Below are positions 47,786 through 57,361 of a stretch of DNA of 64,000 bases, piece by piece. The notes below the pieces were generated by a model that saw only the letters and a program-made list of their open reading frames with translations, ran no database searches and had not been told where the DNA came from. This DNA is from Rhabdaerophilum calidifontis (GTDB taxonomy: Bacteria > Pseudomonadota > Alphaproteobacteria > Rhizobiales > Beijerinckiaceae), in contig NZ_VTRS01000001.1 in NCBI RefSeq assembly GCF_008641065.1, positions 372,001-436,000 of the forward strand. The letters run 5' to 3'. The first letter of the stretch is position 1, and each line of letters begins with the position of its first letter. The position numbers were made by a program, and so were the translations under genes.

Positions 47786-48639
47786 GCGTTCCGACCATCC
47801 ATCGCGTCATCGATTTCATCAACAAGGCCGCCGGGATCGTGCTGACGACCGAGAAGGCGTATTTCATCGACGCGCGTCTTTCGCCGGTCATTCGCGAGGA
47901 AAACCTGCCGTCCATTGATGAATTGATGAACCGTGCCGAGCGCGGCGACCGGCGGCTCGCCCAGCGCGTGATCGACGCGCTTACCACCAACGAGACCTTC
48001 TTCTTCCGGGACAAGTCGCCCTTCGAGCATTTCAAGACGATCATCATCCCCGAATTGCTCGCGCGCCGGCCGGCGGGCAAGACGTTGCGCATCTGGTGCG
48101 CGGCCTGTTCCTCCGGCCAGGAGCCCTATTCGCTGGTGATGATCCTCGACGAGATGAAGGCGCAGCTCGGGGGGCGCAATGTCGAGATCCACGCCTCGGA
48201 TATCTCGGAATCGATCCTCACCAAGGCGAAAAGCGGTGTCTTCAACCAGTTCGAGGTGCAGCGCGGGCTGCCCACGAAGATGCTGCTCCAGTATTTCACC
48301 AAGGATGGCGACAACTGGAAGATCAGCCAGGATGTCGTCCGCCGGGTGAACTTCTTCAAGTTCAATCTGCTCGACGAACCGCGTGCGCTCGGCACCTTCG
48401 ATGTCGTGTTCTGCCGCAACGTGCTGATCTATTTCGACCGGACGACCCGCGCCGCGATCTTCGAGCGGCTCGCGGACCGGCTCGCGCCCGACGGCTACCT
48501 GCTGCTCGGCGGCGCGGAGAGCACGTTCGGCGTCACCGACCGCTTCACCTCCCATCCCAAGGAGCGGATGCTGCAGGTGCCGGTGCCGAAGCGCGCCGCG
48601 ACCATGCCCGCCGCTGCCGTCCGCCCCGCCATCGCCTGA
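47782..48639 (+). CDS. cheR: chemotaxis methyltransferase CheR
   Basis: 285 residues. N-terminal all-helical domain (1-75), then the SAM-binding domain: TNETFFFRDKSPFEHF, IWCAACSSGQEPYSLVM, HASDISESIL and FDVVFCRNVLIYF are CheR signatures. Methylates receptor glutamates, opposing CheB. Start overlaps the cheB stop. Last gene of the che operon, followed by a very strong hairpin. Confidence 0.95.
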   Translation: MSVPTIHRVIDFINKAAGIVLTTEKAYFIDARLSPVIREENLPSIDELMNRAERGDRRLAQRVIDALTTNETFFFRDKSPFEHFKTIIIPELLARRPAGKTLRIWCAACSSGQEPYSLVMILDEMKAQLGGRNVEIHASDISESILTKAKSGVFNQFEVQRGLPTKMLLQYFTKDGDNWKISQDVVRRVNFFKFNLLDEPRALGTFDVVFCRNVLIYFDRTTRAAIFERLADRLAPDGYLLLGGAESTFGVTDRFTSHPKERMLQVPVPKRAATMPAAAVRPAIA

Positions 48640-48653
48640 GCAGGCCAGGCCCG

Positions 48654-48697
48654 GCGCATAGGAAAACCCGCCCGAATGGGCGGGTTTTCCTATGCGC
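48654..48697. terminator. 20-bp perfect hairpin between convergent cheR and ctrA
   Basis: Arms 48654-48673 and 48678-48697 are exact complements with a 4-base loop. The AAAA/TTTT block inside the stem gives each strand a GGGCGGGTTTT sequence, so it can terminate in both directions. It starts 15 bases after the cheR stop and ends 20 bases before the ctrA stop. Confidence 0.85.
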
Positions 48698-48716
48698 GCA
48701 TGGGCGAAGAATGCGT

Positions 48717-49418
<702 letters not shown>

Positions 49419-49874
49419 CGGATGGTCCCCAACCTGCAGTCGTTGCCTCATCGTGCGCCGGGCCCGGAGCATTGCCGATGCCCCCATGCACGAACGATGT
49501 CTTAAAACTTCCGACACAAATTACGCCGCAAGAGTTAACAAAACGTAATTCGTTAAGGCAAGCTTTCCAGGCGCGGTAACCCTTAATTCCTATCATTGGC
49601 AGGATCGAGATCGGGCACTTTAAAGTAGTAGAATGGTGAATCAATTCCTGAGAACTTGAACCCAAGCGATTCAACGGACTCAGCTTTTCACCTTGCGACG
49701 GACCTGCTCCGCCGGGCAGCGACCATGCGCCTGGCGCCATGCCTGGGGGCGCCGGCGGCACGCCCTCGCGCGCGGAGGCGCGCTTGGGTAAGGTCGAAGA
49801 CGTGATTCGCCGGCGAATCACGCGCATCCGGCCCGCCCAAGCCGGAGCGCGGCGGGGCAGCGAGGGAGGCCGTC
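49419..49874. promoter_or_regulatory. ctrA-fliI divergent control region
   Basis: 456 bp with no gene, visibly more AT-rich than its surroundings in its middle part. It has five TTAA tetramers (49502, 49535, 49553, 49583, 49620), of which 49535-49549 reads TTAA-N7-TAAT, the nearest to a CtrA box (two mismatches). Five GANTC sites, the CcrM methylation target, lie at 49638, 49668, 49677, 49804 and 49815. It should contain the ctrA promoter(s) on the minus strand and the fliI-fliJ promoter on the plus strand; exact start points are not evident. Confidence 0.7.
49801..49822. repeat. 22-bp perfect palindrome with two GANTC sites
   Basis: CGTGATTCG (49801-49809), CCGG, CGAATCACG (49814-49822): exact dyad symmetry, 52 bp before the fliI ATG. 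Each arm holds one CcrM site (49804-49808 and 49815-49819). It may be a protein operator, a methylation-sensitive switch, or a hairpin in the fliI leader. Confidence 0.75.
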
Positions 49875-51212
49875 ATGGCGATCGAAGCCGTGAGAAGCGT
49901 CGTCGACGAGATCGCCGAGACCGAGGTGTTCGGCCGGGTCGGCGCGGTGCGCGGGCTGATGATCGAGATCGTCGGTCCGCTGAGCGCGATGGAACTCGGC
50001 GGGCTGATCTCGATCGAGGTCCAGGCGGGCGAGCCGATCCTTTGCGAGGTGGTGGGGTTCGATGCCGGGCGGGCGCTCGTCATGCCGTTCGCCAGTGTCG
50101 ACGGCCTGCGCCGGGGATGCCCGGCGCATGTCGTCTCCAAACGGGCGACGATCCGCCCGGGGCGGAACTGGCTCGGCCGCGTGGTCGATGCCTTCGGCCG
50201 GCCGATCGACGGCAAGGGGCCGATCCAGCCCGGCCCGCGTCCCTATCCGTTCCGCAACGAGCCGCCGGCCGCGCATCGCCGCCAGCGGGTCGGCGAGCCG
50301 CTCGATCTCGGAGTGCGCGCGCTCAATGCCTTCCTCACCACCTGCCGCGGCCAGCGCATGGGCATTTTCGCCGGCTCCGGCGTCGGGAAATCCGTGCTGC
50401 TGTCGATGTTCGCGCGGAATTCCGCGGCCGATGTCTCGGTGGTCGGGCTTGTGGGCGAGCGTGGCCGCGAGGTGCAGGAATTCCTTCAGGACGATCTCGG
50501 CGAGGAAGGGCTCGCGCGTTCGGTCGTCGTGGTCGCGACCTCGGATGAATCCGCCCTGATGCGGCGGCAGGCGGCCTATCTCACCCTGTCGATCGCCGAA
50601 TATTTCCGCGATGAGGGGCTCGACGTGCTGTGCATGATCGATTCGATCACGCGTTTCGCGATGGCGCAGCGCGATATCGGCCTCAGCGTCAACGAACCGC
50701 CGACCACCAAGGGATATACACCCTCGGTCTTCGCCGAATTGCCGAAGCTGCTCGAACGTGCGGGGCCGGGGCCGGTCGGGGCCGGCACGATCACCGGGCT
50801 TTTCACGGTTCTTGTCGATGGCGACGACCATAACGAGCCGGTAGCGGATGCGGTGCGCGGCATCCTCGACGGGCATGTGGTGATGGAAAGGCGGATCGCC
50901 GAACGGGGCCGCTATCCGGCGATCAACATCCTGAAATCGGTATCGCGCACCATGCCGCGCGCGGCCGATCCCGCCTTCCTGCCGAGCGTGCAGGCGGCGC
51001 GGGCGTTGATGGCGACCTATTCCGACATGGAGGAGCTGATCCGGCTCGGCGCCTATCGCCGGGGGGCCTCGCCGGAGGTCGACCGCGCCATCGACGCCTA
51101 TCCCGAACTCGAAAGCTTTCTCGGACAGGGTAAGGAAGAATCAACCTCCTTGGGTGAAAGCTATCTCCGTCTCGCGGATATTGTTAATCGCCTGGGCGCT
51201 GGTTCTTCCTGA
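49875..51212 (+). CDS. fliI: flagellar export ATPase FliI
   Basis: 445 residues, F1-beta-like hexameric ATPase of the flagellar type III export apparatus. Walker A is in [15 protein letters not shown] (about 163-177), Walker B in [19 protein letters not shown], and [14 protein letters not shown] is typical. GGGAGG lies 6 bases before the ATG. fliJ follows after 56 bp. It works with FliH (encoded at 57.7 kb) and FliJ. Confidence 0.96.
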   Translation: MAIEAVRSVVDEIAETEVFGRVGAVRGLMIEIVGPLSAMELGGLISIEVQAGEPILCEVVGFDAGRALVMPFASVDGLRRGCPAHVVSKRATIRPGRNWLGRVVDAFGRPIDGKGPIQPGPRPYPFRNEPPAAHRRQRVGEPLDLGVRALNAFLTTCRGQRMGIFAGSGVGKSVLLSMFARNSAADVSVVGLVGERGREVQEFLQDDLGEEGLARSVVVVATSDESALMRRQAAYLTLSIAEYFRDEGLDVLCMIDSITRFAMAQRDIGLSVNEPPTTKGYTPSVFAELPKLLERAGPGPVGAGTITGLFTVLVDGDDHNEPVADAVRGILDGHVVMERRIAERGRYPAINILKSVSRTMPRAADPAFLPSVQAARALMATYSDMEELIRLGAYRRGASPEVDRAIDAYPELESFLGQGKEESTSLGESYLRLADIVNRLGAGSS

Positions 51213-51268
51213 TCCCGCGCCCTGGCCTCCGGGCGTCATTCCGGGGTGGGTCGAGGAGTTTGGGGATC

Positions 51269-51688
51269 ATGAAGTCGCGCGATACGCTTATCCGGCTGAA
51301 GCGCTTCCATGTCGACGAGAAGCGCCGCCGGGTCACACAAATCGAGGCGATGATCGCGGAATTCCAGCGCATGGCGGGCGAGCTCGACCGCGAGATCGAA
51401 GGCGAGGAGCGTCGGGCTGGCATTTCGGATACCGCACATTTCGCCTACCCGACCTATGCCAAGGCCGCGCGGCAGCGCCGCGACAACCTGCTCAATTCGG
51501 CAGCCGAACTCGCCGGGCAGCTTGAGGAAGCACGGGCGCAGCTCAACGAGGCGTTCGAGGAGCTGAAGAAGGTCGAGATCCTCGAGGATCGCGAGAAGGC
51601 GGCCGAGCGTGCCGAGATGGCGCTGCGCGACCAGATGGAAACGGATCGCATCGCCGCGCGCATGCGCTACGCCGCCGGCCGGCTCTAG
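51269..51688 (+). CDS. fliJ: flagellar export chaperone FliJ
   Basis: 139 residues, almost wholly coiled coil (MKSRDTLIRLKRFHVDEKRR ... RAQLNEAFEELKKVEILEDR), the FliJ pattern. FliJ is the central stalk of the FliI hexamer and escorts chaperones to FlhA. ATG 51269 gives the common MKSRxxLIRLK start; an in-frame ATG/GTG three codons earlier is possible. Sequence conservation in the family is low, so the call leans on position after fliI. Confidence 0.9.
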   Translation: MKSRDTLIRLKRFHVDEKRRRVTQIEAMIAEFQRMAGELDREIEGEERRAGISDTAHFAYPTYAKAARQRRDNLLNSAAELAGQLEEARAQLNEAFEELKKVEILEDREKAAERAEMALRDQMETDRIAARMRYAAGRL

Positions 51689-51712
51689 GATCTGTCCCCG
51701 CGCATTCTCTCG

Positions 51713-51736
51713 CGATCAACCGTGTCCGGTTGATCG
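51713..51736. terminator. 10-bp hairpin between convergent fliJ and GNAT gene
   Basis: Arms 51713-51722 and 51727-51736 are exact complements, loop TGTC, 24 bases after the fliJ stop. No long T-run on either strand, so termination efficiency is uncertain. Confidence 0.5.
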
Positions 51737-51750
51737 GAACATGCCCGCGC

Positions 51751-52359
51751 TCATCGCGCCCGGGGCTCGATGAGCGGCAGCCAGGGCGCCGCGTCACGCG
51801 GCAGGGTGCCATCGAGCCGGGGATCGTCGAAGATCTCGATCGCGCGGCCGACGGGCCGGAACCCGGCACGGCAATAGAACGGCAGCGCGCGCGGGTGATC
51901 CAGCGAGCAGGTATGCACCTGAAGCCGGCGCAGGCCTGCCGCCCGGGCGCGGCGCAACGCTTCCGCCATCAAGGCAGATCCGAGGCCGCGGCCGAGCGCC
52001 TCGGGCACCAGCCCGAAATAGACCAGTTCCGGCGCATCCGGATTGCGGTAATCCAGTTCGATCAGCCCGATATCCGCCTCCCCGGCGCGAACGGCCAGCG
52101 CCTCGATCCGGGGATCGTCCAGCAGGGCTTCGATCTCGGAGACGGTGAGGCGCAGGCGCGAGAACCACAGCCAGTCCCGCCCGACGCGGATGAAGAGATG
52201 ACGGTAGCGCGCCGCATTGCGCCCGGCGAGCCGCTCGAGCGTCACGCCGTCGGGCAGCGCCGGCATGCCGGGCTCGATATTGCCGAGATCCCGCGCGAGA
52301 TAGGTCACCAGCGCCGCGAGGCGGTGTGGGGGAAGATCGATATAGCCGTCGAGATCCAT
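51751..52359 (-). CDS. GNAT-family N-acetyltransferase
   Basis: 202 residues. The C-terminal half has the GNAT acetyl-CoA-binding motif A: VYFGLVPEALGRGLGSALMAEALRRARAAG with R/Q-x-x-G-x-G/A as RGLGSA, then the motif B region PRALPFYCRAGFRPVGR. An N-terminal segment (GYIDLPPHRLAALVTYLA) is less conserved. Target unknown. The reading frame is open further upstream, but the ATG at 52359 is the only one close to the conserved region. Divergent from the MprF-like membrane protein gene. It interrupts the run of flagellar genes. Confidence 0.85.
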   Translation of the reverse strand: MDLDGYIDLPPHRLAALVTYLARDLGNIEPGMPALPDGVTLERLAGRNAARYRHLFIRVGRDWLWFSRLRLTVSEIEALLDDPRIEALAVRAGEADIGLIELDYRNPDAPELVYFGLVPEALGRGLGSALMAEALRRARAAGLRRLQVHTCSLDHPRALPFYCRAGFRPVGRAIEIFDDPRLDGTLPRDAAPWLPLIEPRAR

Positions 52360-52525
52360 CCGGATTTCCCGCGTGTTGAGGGCTTGGGCGGCCTTCCTTG
52401 CCGAGGATCGCGCCCCTTGCAACCTGCGGCAAGCTCGGGCAGTGACGAAGGTGGGGGGCAGGGCGCGGGAACGTGCCCGGTCTGGATCGAGAATCGGGCC
52501 GGAACCGGCGCGCTCAGGGGACAAG

Positions 52526-53557
52526 ATGAAGCGAGCGAAAGATTTCTTCTGGCCGGTCGTCGGCCTCGTTGCGGTCATCTGGTCGCTCAAGGTGCTCTAC
52601 TCGAAACTGCGCGCCGAGGCTGCCGCCGATGCCGCGACCGAGGCGCTGATCGATGGCGCCGGCTTCTTCAAGAGCATCGGCATCATCGCAAGCCTGATCG
52701 GCCAGAAACTGGCGGTCATTCCGGCGCAGGGCTATGTGCTCGCGGTGGTTTCCACCCTCATCGCCTATTGGGCGCTTGCCTGGTACGACCGGATCGCGCT
52801 CGTCCATCTCAACCGGACGAAGGGGATTTCCTGGCTCTACATCACCGTCTGCTCGTTCACCACCTACGCGATCTCGCACAATATCGGCGCCTCGGTCTTC
52901 TCCGGCGGCATGGTGCGTTATCGGGCCTATACGGCGAAGCTGCTTTCGCCGGCCGAGGTGGCGGTGCTGGTCGCGCTCTGCTCGTTCACCTTCGGCTTCG
53001 GGACGATCCTGCTCGGCGGCGCGGTGCTGCTCTACGAGCCCGAGATCGTCCGGCCGCTGGCACCGATCGGCACCGGCATGGTGCAGGCGGTCGGCGTGGC
53101 GATGCTTGCGTTCTGCCTCGCCTACACGGTCGGTTCCTGGCTCCAGTTCAAGCCGCTCGTGATCCGCAATTTCAAGATCGAATATCCGCGGCTCAACATC
53201 GTCTGGCGGCAATGGCTCGCGGCGCCGATGGAACTGATCGGTGCTGCGGGGATCATCTATTTCGCGCTGCCTGGCGAGAGCAATCCCGGCTTCATGATCG
53301 TGCTCGGCGCGTTCCTGCTGTCATTCTCGGCCGGGCTGCTGTTCCAGGTTCCCGGCGGGATCGGCGTCATGGAGGCGATCTTCCTCAAGGTGATGCCGGG
53401 CATGCCGGCCTCCGAGGTGTTCGCCGCGTTGCTGGTCTGGCGCCTGCTCTATCTGCTGATTCCGCTCGCCATCTCCCTGCCGGTCGTGCTGCTGTTCGAG
53501 AAGGCGCAGCTCAGCGCGGCGGGGCGGGAACCGGCCGATCCGCAGGGGCCGGCCTGA
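52526..53557 (+). CDS. lysylphosphatidylglycerol synthase TM-region family (UPF0104) protein
   Basis: 343 residues with about eight membrane helices, resembling the flippase half of MprF (LPG_synthase_TM): SHNIGASVFSGGMVRYRAY and LFQVPGGIGVMEAIFLKVMP are the two conserved loops of that family. The soluble aminoacyl-transferase half is absent, so it may act as a lipid or polyprenol flippase instead. GGGGA lies upstream of the ATG. Its stop is 7 bp from that of convergent flhA; no flagellar role is indicated. Confidence 0.87.
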   Translation: MKRAKDFFWPVVGLVAVIWSLKVLYSKLRAEAAADAATEALIDGAGFFKSIGIIASLIGQKLAVIPAQGYVLAVVSTLIAYWALAWYDRIALVHLNRTKGISWLYITVCSFTTYAISHNIGASVFSGGMVRYRAYTAKLLSPAEVAVLVALCSFTFGFGTILLGGAVLLYEPEIVRPLAPIGTGMVQAVGVAMLAFCLAYTVGSWLQFKPLVIRNFKIEYPRLNIVWRQWLAAPMELIGAAGIIYFALPGESNPGFMIVLGAFLLSFSAGLLFQVPGGIGVMEAIFLKVMPGMPASEVFAALLVWRLLYLLIPLAISLPVVLLFEKAQLSAAGREPADPQGPA

Positions 53558-53564
53558 GCATCCG

Positions 53565-55697
53565 TCAGATCGAGCCCACGGTGCGCAGCCGCGCGGCCGG
53601 GTGGATCTCGCCCTGGGCGAGCACAGCGGTCTGCGGCCGGAAGCGCTCGACGATCATCCGCACATAGGGCCGGACGGCGTTTGATGTCACCAGGACCGGC
53701 AATTCGCCGAGCTTGGCCGCCTCCTCGAAGCGATCACGCAGCGCGATCACGAAATCGTGCAGCTTCGAAGGCTGCATCGCGAGATGCTTCACCTCGCCCT
53801 CGCCGATCAGCGAGGAGGCGAAGGCATCCTCCCATTGCGGCGAGAGGGTGATCAGCGCCAGCTGGCCGGTCGGGCCGGTATGCTGGGCGCATATCTGCCG
53901 GCCGAGGCGGGACCGGATATGCTCGACGATCATCCGCGGATCGCGCAGGGCGCCGGCGACCTCGGCGATCGCTTCCAGGATGGTGCCGAGGTCGCGGATC
54001 GAGACGCGCTCGGCAAGCAGGAGCTGGAGCACGCGCTGGATGCCCGTCATGGCGATCTGCGAGGGGACCATTTCCTTGACGAGGTCCTGGTGCGCCTTGG
54101 GCAGATCCTTGATGAGCTTCTGCACTTCCACGAAGGAGAGCAGCTCGGCCATGTTGGTCTTGATGACCTCGGTGAGATGGGTGGCGATGACGGTGGCGGG
54201 ATCAACGACGGTGTAGCCACGCAGCTGCGCCTCGTCGCGCAGGCTCTCGTCGATCCAGGTCGCGGGCAGGCCGAAGGTCGGCTCGAGGAGATGCGCGCCG
54301 GGAAGCTGCACCTGGCCGCCTGCCGGGTCCATTGCCATGTACTGGTTGGGGAACACGATGCCGTTCCCGATCTCGATCTCCTTCATCTTGATGACGTATT
54401 GGTTCGATTCGAGCTGGACGTTGTCGACGAGCCGCACCGAGGGCAGGATGAAGCCCATCTCGGTCGCGAGCGTGCGCCGCAGCGCCTTGATCTGCTCGGT
54501 GATCTTGTCCTCGCCGCCCTCGCCCTGCACGAGCGGCAGCAGCGCGTAGCCGATCTCGATGCGCAATTCGTCGAGCTTCAGCGCGTCCTGGACGGGCGCT
54601 TCGTCCTTCTTCGCATCCGCATGGGCAAGGGCCTGGAAAGCCACTTCCTCAAGCTCGGCACGCCGTGTCTTCTGATGCAGCGTGTAGGCGAAATAGCCGG
54701 CGAGCCCCGCAAGCCCCAGGAAGGGCAGTGCGGGCATGCCGGGCAGGATCGCGATCACGACCATCACGAAGGCGGACATGCCGAGCGCCTTGGGCATTGA
54801 TGCGAGCTGCTTGGCGAGCGCCTTGTCGGCCGCGCCGCTGACGCCCGCCTTCGAGACGAGCAGGCCGGCGGCGGTGGAGACGATCAGCGCCGGGATCTGG
54901 GTGACGAGCCCGTCGCCGACGGTCAGCAGCGTGTAGGCGCGCGAGGCATCGCCGAAGGTCATGCCGTGCTGGGCGACGCCGATGATGATGCCGCCGATGA
55001 TGTTGACGAAGGTGATGAGGATGCCGGCGATCGCGTCGCCGCGCACGAATTTCGAGGCGCCGTCCATCGCGCCGTAGAAGGCGCTCTCGTCCTCGAGATG
55101 CTTGCGCCGCACCTTGGCCTCGTCCTGGTCGATCAGCCCTGCCGAGAGATCGGCGTCGATCGCCATCTGCTTGCCCGGCATCGCATCGAGCGAGAAGCGG
55201 GCCGCGACCTCGGCGATGCGCCCCGAGCCCTTGGTGATGACGACGAAGTTCACGATCACCAGGATGATGAAGACGATGAGCCCGATGACGAAATTGCCGC
55301 TCATCACGAACGAGCCGAACGCCTCGATCACATGCCCCGCCGCGCCGGTTCCGGTATGGCCGTTGGCGAGGATCAGCCGGGTCGAGGCGAGGTTCAGCGC
55401 CAGCCGCAGCATGGTCGCGATCAGCAGGATGGTGGGGAAGGAGGAAAATTCCAGCGGCGCCATGATGAACAGCGACGTCATCAGGATCAGCACCGAGAGG
55501 ATGATCGAGACGGCGAGGAACAGGTCGAGCAGGATCGGCGGCAGCGGCACGATCAGCACGACGAGAATCGTCAGGACGCCCATCGCCAGCGCGATGTCGC
55601 CGCGCTTGAGGAAATCCGTCACGTCCTTGCGGGACATGCCTTGGCCCAACCGCAGCCCAAGGCCGCCGCCGGTCTGCCCCACGCTCGCGTCGCTCAT
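53565..55697 (-). CDS. flhA: flagellar export gate protein FlhA
   Basis: 710 residues: about eight N-terminal membrane helices (RGDIALAMGVLTILVVLIVPLPPILLD...), the FHIPEP loop region (RFSLDAMPGKQMAIDADLSAGLID), a linker, and a cytoplasmic C-terminal domain (about 365-710) with ELRIEIGYALLPLV. FlhA forms the nonameric docking ring for export substrates. ATG 55697 gives the best N-terminus; AGG lies 4 bases upstream. It has its own promoter region, as a terminator separates it from flbD. No flhB follows. Confidence 0.96.
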   Translation of the reverse strand: MSDASVGQTGGGLGLRLGQGMSRKDVTDFLKRGDIALAMGVLTILVVLIVPLPPILLDLFLAVSIILSVLILMTSLFIMAPLEFSSFPTILLIATMLRLALNLASTRLILANGHTGTGAAGHVIEAFGSFVMSGNFVIGLIVFIILVIVNFVVITKGSGRIAEVAARFSLDAMPGKQMAIDADLSAGLIDQDEAKVRRKHLEDESAFYGAMDGASKFVRGDAIAGILITFVNIIGGIIIGVAQHGMTFGDASRAYTLLTVGDGLVTQIPALIVSTAAGLLVSKAGVSGAADKALAKQLASMPKALGMSAFVMVVIAILPGMPALPFLGLAGLAGYFAYTLHQKTRRAELEEVAFQALAHADAKKDEAPVQDALKLDELRIEIGYALLPLVQGEGGEDKITEQIKALRRTLATEMGFILPSVRLVDNVQLESNQYVIKMKEIEIGNGIVFPNQYMAMDPAGGQVQLPGAHLLEPTFGLPATWIDESLRDEAQLRGYTVVDPATVIATHLTEVIKTNMAELLSFVEVQKLIKDLPKAHQDLVKEMVPSQIAMTGIQRVLQLLLAERVSIRDLGTILEAIAEVAGALRDPRMIVEHIRSRLGRQICAQHTGPTGQLALITLSPQWEDAFASSLIGEGEVKHLAMQPSKLHDFVIALRDRFEEAAKLGELPVLVTSNAVRPYVRMIVERFRPQTAVLAQGEIHPAARLRTVGSI

Positions 55698-55768
55698 TCG
55701 CCTGCCCCTGTCCAACACGATCCTGCCGATCGCGCGATGCCGATGCTGGATGCATCGGTCCGCCCCTA

Positions 55769-55806
55769 GGCAATTCTTGCCGGGTGGATGGTTAATGTCC
55801 GGTTAG
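55769..55806 (-). promoter_or_regulatory. flhA promoter module: CtrA box plus GGCAA-N3-TTGCC palindrome
   Basis: On the minus strand, CTAA-N7-TTAACC (55790-55806), one mismatch from the CtrA consensus TTAA-N7-TTAA, is followed after 8 bp by GGCAA-GAA-TTGCC (55769-55781). If the CtrA box covers the -35, the palindrome lies over the -10 and start site. The same two elements with the same 8-bp spacing occur before fliF. Confidence 0.75.
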
Positions 55807-55862
55807 CGGCTGGTGTTTTGCCGTGCCGAAGCGGGGAGGATCGAAGGGGATGCCTGCGTATG

Positions 55863-55893
55863 AAAAAGCCCGCGGGCCTGGTGCGCGCGGGCT
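55863..55893 (-). terminator. intrinsic terminator of the fliF-flbD operon
   Basis: 8-bp stem (55867-55874 with 55886-55893, 11-base loop) followed on the minus strand by TTTTT (55867-55863), 26 bases after the flbD stop codon. It isolates flhA transcription from the upstream operon. Confidence 0.75.
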
Positions 55894-55919
55894 GGAGCGG
55901 GCTCGGATCGGAACTTCGG

Positions 55920-57287
55920 TCAGATTGTCGCGACCCGCGCGGCGCCGGGCTCGGGCACGTCGATTCCCGTCGCGACATATTCGTTGAGCTTGTTGCGCAG
56001 GGTCCGGATCGAGATGCCGAGGATCTTCGCGGCATGGGTGCGGTTGCCGAGGCAATGGTCGAGCGTGTCGAGGATCAGCTCGCGCTCGACATCGGCCACC
56101 GTGCGGCCGACCAGCGCGCGGGTCGCGGCCTCGGCGGCCTCGGCGGCGCGGCGCGCGGTCGCCTCGCTCGCGTCGCGGGCGATCGAATCGCCCTCCGGCG
56201 TCAGGATTGAATCCGGGCCGATCTCGGCGCCGGCCGCGAGCAGGACGGCGCGATGGATCGTGTTCTCCAGCTCGCGGACATTGCCGCGCCAGGGATTGGC
56301 GAGCAGGATCCGCTTGGCGTCGTGGCTGATCGGCCGGTTTGGCAGGCCGTTGAGCTGTGCGTAGCGCTTGGCGAAATGGTTCGCGAGTTCGACGATGTCG
56401 TTCGGCCGCTCGCGCAGCGCCGGGATGCGCAGATTGACGACGTTGAGGCGGTAGAGCAGGTCCTCGCGGAAATGGCCTGCCTTCACATGCTCGGCGAGAT
56501 TCCGGTTCGAGGTCGCGATGATGCGGATATCGACCGGAACCGGCCGGTTGCCGCCGACGCGGTCGATGACGCGTTCCTGAATGGCGCGCAGCAGCTTCGC
56601 CTGAAGCCGGATATCCATCTCGGAGATTTCGTCGAGCAGCAGCGTGCCGCCATCGGCCTCCTCGAACTTGCCGACGCGCCGCGCGACGGCACCGGTGAAG
56701 GCGCCTTTCTCATGGCCGAACAATTCGGATTCCAGCAGATTCTCGGGGATCGCCGCGCAGTTCACCGAAACGAAGGGTTTGGCCGCGCGCTTCGATTTCT
56801 CGTGGAGAAAGCGCGCCATCACCTCCTTGCCGACGCCCGATTCGCCGGTGATCAGCACCGAGGCGTCGGAGCCGGCAATCTGCTGGGCGAGTTTCACGAC
56901 CCGGCCCATCGCCTCGTCGCGGAAGATGACCGAGGTCTCGGTGCGGCTCACCGCCTCGAGGATCGCGGCGATCAGCTCGGGATCGGGCGGCAGCGGCACG
57001 TATTCCTTGGCGCCGGCCTCGATCGCCGCGACCGCCGCGCGCTTGTCGTTGGCGGTGCCGCAGGCGACGAGCGGCAGGGTGATATGCTCGGCCTCCAACC
57101 CGGCGACCAGCGCGGGAATGTCGAGATGAACGTCGACCATCGCGAGATCCGCGCCCTTGCCCTGGCGCAGATGCGACAGGGCGGCCTCGATCCCGTCGAC
57201 CTGCGCGACGGCGGCGCCGCGCTCGCGCGCGATCTTGGCGGCGGTGATGAGTTCGCCGCGCAGCGTTCCGACGATCAGCAGCCGCAT
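55920..57287 (-). CDS. flbD: sigma-54 activator FlbD, flagellar regulator
   Basis: 455 residues. Receiver-like N-terminus (1-115) lacks the acidic pair (IVGTLRGE) and the conserved Lys (YVPLPPDP), although D52 is in the phospho-site position, as in FlbD proteins that act without ordinary phosphorylation. AAA+ domain: Walker A TGESGVGKE (147-155), sigma-54-contacting GAFTGA (195-200), Walker B GGTLLLDEIS. C-terminal Fis-type helix-turn-helix NRTHAAKILGISIRTLRNKL. AGGAG is 7 bases before the ATG. In Caulobacter FlbD activates late and represses early flagellar genes such as fliF. Last gene of the fliF operon. Confidence 0.94.
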   Translation of the reverse strand: MRLLIVGTLRGELITAAKIARERGAAVAQVDGIEAALSHLRQGKGADLAMVDVHLDIPALVAGLEAEHITLPLVACGTANDKRAAVAAIEAGAKEYVPLPPDPELIAAILEAVSRTETSVIFRDEAMGRVVKLAQQIAGSDASVLITGESGVGKEVMARFLHEKSKRAAKPFVSVNCAAIPENLLESELFGHEKGAFTGAVARRVGKFEEADGGTLLLDEISEMDIRLQAKLLRAIQERVIDRVGGNRPVPVDIRIIATSNRNLAEHVKAGHFREDLLYRLNVVNLRIPALRERPNDIVELANHFAKRYAQLNGLPNRPISHDAKRILLANPWRGNVRELENTIHRAVLLAAGAEIGPDSILTPEGDSIARDASEATARRAAEAAEAATRALVGRTVADVERELILDTLDHCLGNRTHAAKILGISIRTLRNKLNEYVATGIDVPEPGAARVATI

Positions 57288-57361
57288 GGGGCTTCTCCTG
57301 TTCTTCTTGCGCGGGGCCGGCACGGGCGCCGGCGCCGCGTCGTTCCGTGATGCGGAGCGCC

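Noticed and set aside
49535-49549. Bona fide CtrA box in the ctrA promoter
   Set aside because: TTAA-N7-TAAT has two mismatches. Mentioned as the best local candidate but not listed as a separate feature.
55760-55810. Sigma-54 promoters at flhA and fliF
   Set aside because: The GGCAA-N3-TTGCC element places GG and GC 8 bases apart, not the 10 required for a -24/-12 promoter. The palindrome and CtrA box explain the region better.
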